Shown: positions 1-5,877 of the stretch, piece after piece
Numbering within the stretch: the stretch's first letter is position 1
Layout of the letters: each line of letters opens with the position of its first letter
NCBI GenBank assembly: GCA_029907055.1
Contig: JARYMO010000103.1
Coordinates: 1-5,877, forward strand
From: Syntrophomonadaceae bacterium
GTDB lineage: Bacteria; Bacillota; Syntrophomonadia; Syntrophomonadales; Syntrophothermaceae
Length of the DNA: 5,877 nt
Direction: 5' to 3'
The notes under the pieces: generated by a model
What the model saw: the letters and a program-made list of their open reading frames with translations, nothing else
What the model was told of the DNA's origin: nothing
Database searches by the model: none
Position numbers and translations under genes: made by a program

Positions 1-2074
<2,074 letters not shown>

Positions 2075-2082
2075 TCCATCCA

Positions 2083-2088
2083 CTCCTT
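2083..2088 (-). promoter_or_regulatory. Ribosome binding site of the sigma-54 activator
   Basis: On the minus strand, AAGGAG lies 8 nt before GTG 2074. This spacing favours the GTG over the in-frame ATG six codons downstream (codon 2056-2054), which has no comparable purine-rich motif at a suitable distance. Confidence 0.7.
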
Positions 2089-2107
2089 CCGGACTGGCTC
2101 TATGCCC

Positions 2108-2136
2108 ATTGTACCAACTTCCTGCCGGCCCATGAA
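2108..2136 (-). promoter_or_regulatory. Candidate sigma-70 promoter of the regulator gene
   Basis: On the minus strand TACAAT (2113-2108) matches the -10 consensus at five of six bases. It is preceded at exactly 17 nt by TTCATG (2136-2131), a weak -35 matching three of six. The predicted transcription start near 2101 would give a leader of about 27 nt carrying the AAGGAG at 2088-2083. The good -10, ideal spacing and short leader make it plausible; the weak -35 leaves room for activation. Confidence 0.45.
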
Positions 2137-2200
2137 GTGCAGCGGGCAGGGTGTCCCCGTCCTTTTCGTTACGGCGATTCTCTGCTATGCTGATAGTAGC

Positions 2201-2260
2201 GTGCGGGCCGCTGGGCGCCGGCAGAGAAGGCCGCCGCCGGGCCCGCACTTGAGCGGCCCG
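2201..2260. repeat. Two overlapping GC-rich inverted repeats sharing one arm
   Basis: GTGCGGGCC (2201-2209) is perfectly complementary to GGCCCGCAC (2240-2248). The overlapping CGGGCCGCT (2204-2212) is perfectly complementary to AGCGGCCCG (2252-2260). Because the left arms overlap, only one pairing can form at a time in a single strand. The element lies about 45-105 nt upstream of the candidate start of the dehydrogenase operon, where an enhancer site for the divergent activator could sit. It could be a protein-binding site, or a structured leader if transcription starts further upstream. High GC makes chance pairing easier, so its function is uncertain. Confidence 0.4.
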
Positions 2261-2277
2261 GGAGAGAGAGATATGCT

Positions 2278-2293
2278 TGGCCTACAAATTACT
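2278..2293 (+). promoter_or_regulatory. Candidate sigma-54 (-24/-12) promoter for the acyl-CoA dehydrogenase operon
   Basis: TGGC at 2278-2281 and TTAC at 2289-2292 have the spacing of the sigma-54 consensus TGGCACG-N4-TTGC. The -24 GG is intact, but the -12 GC is replaced by AC and the middle ACG is not matched. It is the best such match I found in the intergenic region, it points towards the operon, and a sigma-54 activator is encoded divergently. The predicted start is near 2304. The imperfect -12 element keeps confidence low, and the overlapping sigma-70-like candidate is an alternative. Confidence 0.3.
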
Positions 2294-2312
2294 TGTTGAC
2301 TCCCTATTTGTA
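2283..2312. repeat. Inverted repeat TACAAAT-N16-ATTTGTA in the operon promoter region
   Basis: TACAAAT (2283-2289) and ATTTGTA (2306-2312) form a perfect 7-bp inverted repeat about 23 nt centre to centre, roughly two DNA helical turns. They sit in the only markedly AT-rich patch of this neighbourhood. The repeat spans the spacer and -12 part of the candidate sigma-54 promoter and the -35 of the candidate sigma-70 promoter. A dimeric regulator binding here would be well placed to block or modulate initiation. This is visible sequence symmetry; the operator role is inference. Confidence 0.4.
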
Positions 2313-2325
2313 CCGCTACTACACT
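2296..2325 (+). promoter_or_regulatory. Candidate sigma-70 promoter for the acyl-CoA dehydrogenase operon
   Basis: TTGACT (2296-2301; five of six to the -35 consensus) is followed after 18 nt by TACACT (2320-2325; four of six to the -10 consensus). It overlaps the sigma-54 candidate and the TACAAAT/ATTTGTA repeat. The predicted start is near 2332, giving a leader of about 85 nt. The sequence does not show whether one or both candidates are used. Confidence 0.35.
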
Positions 2326-2400
2326 GGAAGCAAGAGGCCAGGTGCCCGGCAGGCGCGCAGCCCGGCCGTCCCAGCGAGGCGAGAGCGAGCGTGAGGGAGC

Positions 2401-2408
2401 AAAGGAGG
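2401..2408 (+). promoter_or_regulatory. Ribosome binding site deciding the acyl-CoA dehydrogenase start
   Basis: AAAGGAGG lies 8 nt before GTG 2417 and is the strongest Shine-Dalgarno match in the window. It sets the start at GTG 2417 rather than the in-frame ATG at 2342, whose extra 25 residues are Arg/Glu/Gly-rich and unlike any dehydrogenase N-terminus. Confidence 0.85.
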
Positions 2409-2416
2409 AGGGTAAC

Positions 2417-3556
2417 GTGGATTTCAGACTGACCGAAGAGCAGGAGTTGATCAGGGCTAACATCAGGGAGTTCTGCCAGCAGTACCTGGACCCCATTGCG
2501 GTGGAGATCGACGAGAACAGCCGTCACCCGCAGGAGGTGTTCGACCGGCTGGCAGAAATGGGGTTCATGGGCATGCCGTACCCGCAGGAATACGGGGGAG
2601 CGGGGACCGATTTCCTCACCTACGCCATGGTGGTGGAAGAGATCTCCCGTTCCTGCGCCGGCACCGGGTTCACCTTCTCCTGTCACACCGGCCTGGGTAC
2701 AGGCCCCATCTACGAGTACGGCACCGAGGAACAGAAGCAGAAGTACCTGGTCCCCCTGTGCAAGGGGCAGAAGTGGGGGGCCTTCGCGCTCACCGAGCCT
2801 GGCGCGGGCACCGATGTCAATGCCGCCACCACCGTGGCCGTGGCGGACGGCGACGAGTGGGTGATCAACGGCACCAAGACCTTCATCTCCCAGGGCACCT
2901 TCGCCGATATCTTCATCGTCTTCGCCCGCACCGACCCCGCCGCCGGCCCCAAGGGCATCTCGGCCTTCATCGTCACCAAGGACAACCCGGGCCTGAAGGT
3001 AGGCGAGCACTTCCGGAAAATGGGCATCCGCTGCTCGCAGACGGCAGAGATCATCCTCAAGGACTGCCGGGTCCCGCGCAGCGACATGCTGGGCAAGGAG
3101 GGCAACGGCCTGCGCATGGCCATGGCCAGCCTGGACAACGGCCGCATCGGCATCGCCGCCCAGGCGGTGGGCATCCTGCAGGCGGCCCTGGACGAATCCC
3201 TCAAGTACGCGTCCCAGCGCATCCAGTTCAACAAGCCCATCGGGCGCCAGCAGGCCATCCAGTGGATGATCGCCGACATGGCTACCGACCTGGCGGCAGC
3301 GCGCCACCTCACCTACCACGCGGCCACGCTCAAGGACCAGGGGCTGCCCTACACCAAGGAAGCCTCCATGGCCAAGCTCTTCGCCTCCGAGGCCGCCATG
3401 CGGCACGCCTCCAAGGCCGTGCAGATCCACGGTGGCTACGGCTACATGAAAGGCCAGAAGGTAGAGCGCCTGCTGCGTGACGCCAAGATTACCGAGATCT
3501 ACGAGGGGACCTCCGAGGCCCAGCGCATGGTCATCGCCGGCAACGTGATGCGCTGA
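2417..3556 (+). CDS. Acyl-CoA dehydrogenase, short-chain butyryl-CoA dehydrogenase type
   Basis: This 379-aa cytoplasmic FAD flavoenzyme is predicted to interconvert an acyl-CoA and its trans-2-enoyl-CoA, passing electrons to or from the ETF encoded next door. The length and the opening DFRLTEEQ are typical of the family. An alpha-helical N-terminal domain (to about 115) precedes the beta domain with the FAD signature ALTEPGAGTD (124-133). The C-terminal helical domain carries QIHGGYGY (336-343) and IYEGTSE, in which Glu363 (codon 3503-3505) is in the position of the catalytic base of butyryl- and medium-chain enzymes. KMGIRCSQT and the RDAKITEIYEGTSE tail resemble clostridial butyryl-CoA dehydrogenases more than E. 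coli CaiA. One small deviation is Gly in MKGQKVER, where acidic residues are usual. The exact substrate (butyryl, isobutyryl, glutaryl, aryl-propionyl or other) cannot be read from sequence. The gene starts with GTG, begins the operon, and is followed after 112 nt by fixA. Confidence 0.95.
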   Translation: MDFRLTEEQELIRANIREFCQQYLDPIAVEIDENSRHPQEVFDRLAEMGFMGMPYPQEYGGAGTDFLTYAMVVEEISRSCAGTGFTFSCHTGLGTGPIYEYGTEEQKQKYLVPLCKGQKWGAFALTEPGAGTDVNAATTVAVADGDEWVINGTKTFISQGTFADIFIVFARTDPAAGPKGISAFIVTKDNPGLKVGEHFRKMGIRCSQTAEIILKDCRVPRSDMLGKEGNGLRMAMASLDNGRIGIAAQAVGILQAALDESLKYASQRIQFNKPIGRQQAIQWMIADMATDLAAARHLTYHAATLKDQGLPYTKEASMAKLFASEAAMRHASKAVQIHGGYGYMKGQKVERLLRDAKITEIYEGTSEAQRMVIAGNVMR

Positions 3557-3588
3557 GCAGGCGTCGACGTCCCCAGGGCTCTTCCGGG

Positions 3589-3636
3589 GGCCCTCCAGGC
3601 TGCCAGCAGCGGGCCGGACGCCCCGCCTGGAGGGCC
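3589..3636 (+). terminator. Intercistronic hairpin between acyl-CoA dehydrogenase and fixA (attenuator or processing element)
   Basis: GGCCCTCCAGGC (3589-3600) and GCCTGGAGGGCC (3625-3636) form a perfect 12-bp inverted repeat around a 24-nt loop. The loop itself can form a small GGGC/GCCC stem (3611-3623). The bases after the stem (TTCGAGTCTGTAATG) are not a real T-tract, so strong intrinsic termination is unlikely. A partial terminator, RNA processing site or 3' stabiliser for the dehydrogenase message fits better. Any of these would allow higher dehydrogenase than Fix protein output. No promoter was recognised between the stem and fixA. Confidence 0.5.
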
Positions 3637-3668
3637 TTCGAGTCTGTAATGCGAGCGAGGCGAGAACG

Positions 3669-4433
3669 ATGCCGGATATCATTACCTGCTTCAAGTGGGC
3701 GGTGGACGAAGCGGACATCAGGCCGCAGGCGTCGGGGGAAGTGGCGCTGGACCGCGTGGGCTACAAGATCAGCGAGTACGACCGCAACGCGCTGGAGGCG
3801 GCGGCCCAGCTCAAGGAGGCCCACGGGGGTTCGGTGACCGCCATCACGGTCGCCACCCCGGCTGCCAAGAAAGGGCTCAAGGACGCCCTCTCCCGCGGTC
3901 CTGACCGCGCCTGCTTCGTCAACGACGCCGCCTTCGATGCGCTGGAGCCTGCCCAGACCGCTGCCCTGCTGGCAGGGGTCATCAGGGACAGGCTGCCCTT
4001 TGACCTCATCCTGTGCGGCGAGGGCTCCAGCGACCTCTATGCCCAGCAGGTCGGTCCGCGCCTGGCCCAGGAGCTGGGCATCCCCTGCGTGACCTACGTG
4101 AACCGCATCACCCTGGAAGGCAGCACCCTGCTGGCCGAGCGTAAGCTGGAGGACGGCATAGAGGTGGTCAAGGTCGAATTGCCGGCCCTGGTCACCGTCC
4201 TGCCCGACATCAATACCCCCCGCATCCCCGGCCTCAAGGACACCCTGGAGGCCTCCAAGAAGCCGGTGCAGTCGGTAGGCCCGGGCGAGGCCGGGGGAGA
4301 GTTCCCCGCTCGCCTGCAGACCGTGGCACTCCGGGCCACCAGCATGGAACGCCGCTGCGTCCGCTTCCCGGCGGACGACGCGGGCATCCGCGAGCTGGTG
4401 GAAGCGCTGCGCAAGAGCGGCGCCATCGGATAG
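3669..4433 (+). CDS. fixA: FixA, electron transfer flavoprotein beta-type subunit
   Basis: This 254-aa subunit pairs with FixB to form the soluble ETF that carries electrons between the dehydrogenase and FixC. Its sequence follows the E. coli FixA pattern closely: an opening IITCFKWAVDEADI, KDALSRGPD, LILCGEGSSDLYAQQVG (113-129), PDINTPRIPGLKD (179-191) and SKKPVQ (196-201). The ETF-beta signature region is present from Ala156 through ERKLEDGIEVV to the LPALVT stretch. FixAB pairs of diazotrophs bifurcate electrons from NADH to quinone and ferredoxin. Membership in that FixA-like group raises the possibility here, but I cannot decide it from motifs alone. ATG 3669 is preceded by GAGG (3657-3660) at 8 nt. 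The gene ends 9 nt before fixB. The flanking genes make an ETF role secure. Confidence 0.93.
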   Translation: MPDIITCFKWAVDEADIRPQASGEVALDRVGYKISEYDRNALEAAAQLKEAHGGSVTAITVATPAAKKGLKDALSRGPDRACFVNDAAFDALEPAQTAALLAGVIRDRLPFDLILCGEGSSDLYAQQVGPRLAQELGIPCVTYVNRITLEGSTLLAERKLEDGIEVVKVELPALVTVLPDINTPRIPGLKDTLEASKKPVQSVGPGEAGGEFPARLQTVALRATSMERRCVRFPADDAGIRELVEALRKSGAIG

Positions 4434-4437
4434 GAGG
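4432..4437 (+). promoter_or_regulatory. Ribosome binding site of fixB overlapping the fixA stop codon
   Basis: AGGAGG overlaps the TAG stop of fixA (4431-4433). It is 5 nt from ATG 4443 and 8 nt from ATG 4446, so the second ATG is at least as likely a start; the choice changes the product by one Met. The overlap suggests translational coupling of the two ETF subunits. Confidence 0.75.
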
Positions 4438-4442
4438 CGAGG

Positions 4443-5399
4443 ATGATGGCAGGAATCTGGGTGGTAGCTGAACACGCTGACACGGCACTGGAACTGCTCA
4501 CCCCCGCCCGCCAGGTGGCCGACAGCCTGGGGGGACCGGTGGTGGCGGTGTGGCTGGGGAGACAGGAAGCCCCTCCCCTCTTCGCCCATGGCGCAGACGA
4601 GGTGCTGGTATGCACGCACGGCGGCGACGACCAGCCGCTGGAGGCCCAGGTGCCGGTGCTGGTGGCCGAGGCGCTGCAGGCCCAGCCGGAAGCCATCCTG
4701 GTAGGGGCCAGCCTGCGCGGCCGCGAGGTGGCCGCCCGCATGGCGGCTGCCCTGGGCACTGGACTGGGAAGCAGCTGCGTGGCGCTGCGGGTGCGTACCG
4801 ACGGGCTGGTGGAGATGGACCGCCTGGTGTTTGGCGGCCGCGCGGTGCAGACGGTGGTGTGCACCACCCGGCCGCAGATGGCCACCGTGGCCCCCCGCAC
4901 CTTCTCCCCTGCGCCCCCGGTAGAGGGCCGCAGCGGCACGGTCCGCACCCTGCCTGCCCCGCCGCCGTCGCCGGTGACGGTGGTGGAGCGGAAGCCGAAG
5001 CCTGCCGTGTCGGGAGACGTGGCCGGGGCGCGGGTGGTGGTGTGCGTCGGCCGGGGAATGGAGCGGGAGGAAGACCTGGAGATGGCGCGGCGCCTGGCCG
5101 ATATCCTGGGCGGCGAGGTGGGGTGCACGCGCCCCATCGCGGAAGAGTATCACTGGCTGCCCGAACACACCTACATCGGGCTGTCGGGGCAGCAGGTGAA
5201 GCCTGAACTGTACATCGGCATCGGAGTGTCCGGGCAGATCCAGCACGTCATCGGCATCACCGACGCCAGGGTCATCGTGGCCATCAACCGCGACGAGAAG
5301 GCGCCCATCTTCGAGATGTCCGACTTTGGCATCGTGGGCGACCTCTACCAGGTGGTGCCGCGGCTGGTGGACGAGCTGACCCGGGCACTGGGGAAATAG
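4443..5399 (+). CDS. fixB: FixB, electron transfer flavoprotein alpha-type subunit
   Basis: This 318-aa FAD-binding subunit partners FixA. The N-terminal ETF domain runs from GIWVVAEHAD to about residue 153. A Pro-rich linker (about 154-195) leads to the C-terminal FAD domain. That domain has VCVGRGM with Arg204 in the position of the flavin-contacting arginine of ETF alpha. It also has CTRPIAE, then LYIGIGVSGQIQH (256-268), continuing through VIVAIN to Asn282, and finally APIFEMSDFGIVGD. This matches the ETF-alpha signature except for Gly259 where Ala or Thr is usual. The C-terminal half closely follows E. coli FixB (KPELY, SGQIQH, NAPIF and DYGIVGD pattern). The start is ATG 4443 or 4446. 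It is tightly coupled to fixA upstream, and fixC begins 13 nt after its stop. The ETF alpha assignment is firm; bifurcating versus ordinary function is open. Confidence 0.94.
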   Translation: MMAGIWVVAEHADTALELLTPARQVADSLGGPVVAVWLGRQEAPPLFAHGADEVLVCTHGGDDQPLEAQVPVLVAEALQAQPEAILVGASLRGREVAARMAAALGTGLGSSCVALRVRTDGLVEMDRLVFGGRAVQTVVCTTRPQMATVAPRTFSPAPPVEGRSGTVRTLPAPPPSPVTVVERKPKPAVSGDVAGARVVVCVGRGMEREEDLEMARRLADILGGEVGCTRPIAEEYHWLPEHTYIGLSGQQVKPELYIGIGVSGQIQHVIGITDARVIVAINRDEKAPIFEMSDFGIVGDLYQVVPRLVDELTRALGK

Positions 5400-5412
5400 G
5401 ATGTGATGTGAC

Positions 5413-5877
5413 ATGGCAGATGACAGGTTTACCGCCATCGTCGTGGGCGCCGGCCCGGCCGGTGCCTCCACGGCCCTGGTGCTGGCCCGCCAGGGGGTGG
5501 ACGTACTGCTGGTCGAACGGGCGGAGACGCCTGGCAGCAAGAACATGTTCGGCGGACGCATGTACTCCTGGGCCCTCCATCGCCTGCTCCCCGGGTTCTG
5601 GGAGGAAGCGCCGGTGGAGCGAGTAGTCACGCGCGAGGTCCTCACCCTGCTGGAGGGGGAGAGGGCCCTCAGCCTGTCCTTCCAGGACCCGGCCTGGGGC
5701 CGTCAACCCTGCCATTCCTTCACCCTGCTGCGGGCGGACTTCGATGCCTGGCTGGCCGCCAAGGCCGAGGAAGAAGGGGCCGTCCTGGCCGCCGGCATCC
5801 GCGTGGACGACCTGCTGTGGGAAGAGGGCAAGGTGGCCGGCATCCGCGCCGGTGACGACGAGATCCGCTCCGAGGTG
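5413..5877 (+). CDS. fixC: FixC, ETF:quinone oxidoreductase-like flavoprotein (N-terminal 155 codons only)
   Basis: FixC proteins are FAD enzymes related to the geranylgeranyl reductase/ETF-QO group. They accept electrons from FixAB and pass them towards the quinone pool at the membrane, working with the ferredoxin FixX. The N-terminus shows a Rossmann FAD fold: VVGAGPAGAS (10-19) and Glu35 in VLLVER, the acidic residue expected to bind the adenine ribose. The segments SKNMFGGRMYSWAL and LLRADFDAWL match the E. coli FixC pattern of KN-x-x-GGRLY and LR-x-x-FDAWL. The start is ATG 5413, because an in-frame TGA at 5404-5406 prevents a longer form. The ribosome binding site is weak (AGGAT, 5398-5402, about 10 nt away), so translation may depend on coupling to fixB. 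The gene is cut by the right edge; about 430 residues are expected in full. Confidence 0.93.
   Translation, partial: MADDRFTAIVVGAGPAGASTALVLARQGVDVLLVERAETPGSKNMFGGRMYSWALHRLLPGFWEEAPVERVVTREVLTLLEGERALSLSFQDPAWGRQPCHSFTLLRADFDAWLAAKAEEEGAVLAAGIRVDDLLWEEGKVAGIRAGDDEIRSEV

Larger units (their letters stand above)
2075..2416. other. Divergent intergenic region between the regulator and the acyl-CoA dehydrogenase operon
   Basis: This 342-nt stretch has no convincing gene. Going rightward it holds the regulator's ribosome binding site and a sigma-70-like promoter reading left (2083-2136). Next come a small inverted repeat CTAT-N4-ATAG (2185-2196), a GC-rich zone with two overlapping and mutually exclusive inverted repeats (2201-2260), and a GA-rich run (2260-2271). 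An AT-rich island (about 2277-2325) carries candidate sigma-54 and sigma-70 promoters for the rightward operon inside a 7-bp inverted repeat. A leader of about 110 nt, rich in GC and then purines, ends in a strong ribosome binding site (2401-2408). An in-frame rightward extension from 2342 is open, but it lacks the conserved dehydrogenase N-terminus and is best read as leader. The region is large enough to hold both promoters and enhancer sites for the activator. Confidence 0.6.

Noticed and set aside
2342..2416. Upstream extension of the dehydrogenase to ATG 2342
   Set aside because: The 25 extra residues do not resemble the family N-terminus, there is no good ribosome binding site before 2342, and AAAGGAGG sits ideally before GTG 2417.
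3637..3651. Strong intrinsic terminator after the dehydrogenase gene
   Set aside because: The sequence following the 12-bp stem lacks a T-run, so a full terminator is not supported even though the hairpin itself is clear.
2282..3718. 478-codon leftward open frame opposite the acyl-CoA dehydrogenase
   Set aside because: It is antisense to a gene with intact catalytic and FAD motifs and has no recognisable domain, which is typical of GC-rich codon bias.
4902..5027. Pro-rich stretch in FixB as a possible insertion
   Set aside because: E. coli FixB also has a long variable linker between its two domains, so this is ordinary interdomain sequence.
5401..5406. ATG-TGA minimal open frame just before fixC
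   Set aside because: A two-codon frame in a 13-nt gap is most likely chance. It could affect fixC translation, but nothing else supports a regulatory role.
3531..5645. 704-codon leftward open frame opposite fixA, fixB and fixC
   Set aside because: The sense strand carries complete ETF signatures in three consecutive genes, and the antisense translation is low-complexity and rich in Arg, His and Gly.

Overview
The window is GC-rich DNA with tight gene packing, GTG as well as ATG starts, and strong purine-rich ribosome binding sites. The gene content is a sigma-54 activator, a butyryl-CoA-dehydrogenase-like enzyme and a FixABC-type electron-transfer module. This suggests an anaerobic or facultative bacterium that handles acyl-CoA thioesters, perhaps a high-GC member of the Bacillota (Clostridia-like). 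That taxonomic guess is an inference from gene style and is weak.

Layout: positions 2074 down to 1 (minus strand) encode a sigma-54-dependent enhancer-binding regulator with the order CBS, CBS, PAS, PAS, short coil, AAA+, helix-turn-helix. Its C-terminus runs off the left edge. A divergent intergenic region (2075-2416) follows, holding candidate promoters for both directions and several inverted repeats. From 2417 to the right edge, four plus-strand genes run in one direction: an acyl-CoA dehydrogenase (379 aa), fixA (ETF beta type, 254 aa), fixB (ETF alpha type, 318 aa) and the first 155 codons of fixC (ETF:quinone-oxidoreductase-like flavoprotein). A 112-nt gap with a perfect 12-bp inverted repeat separates the dehydrogenase from fixA. 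The fixA-fixB and fixB-fixC gaps are only 9 and 13 nt.

How they may work together: the dehydrogenase exchanges two electrons between an acyl-CoA/enoyl-CoA couple and its FAD. FixAB is the soluble electron-transfer flavoprotein, and FixC links it to the quinone pool. A small ferredoxin, FixX, is expected just beyond the right edge. The arrangement recalls the E. coli caiA/fixABCX association (crotonobetainyl-CoA reduction) and the electron-bifurcating FixABCX of diazotrophs, but the dehydrogenase is of the short-chain butyryl-CoA type. The divergent CBS/PAS regulator is the natural candidate to control the operon. The sigma-54 promoter seen upstream of the dehydrogenase gene is imperfect, so that control is a hypothesis.

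No RNA genes, insertion sequences, CRISPR arrays or attachment sites were seen. The biology looks like a recognisable metabolic module with an interesting regulator, rather than a wholly new system.
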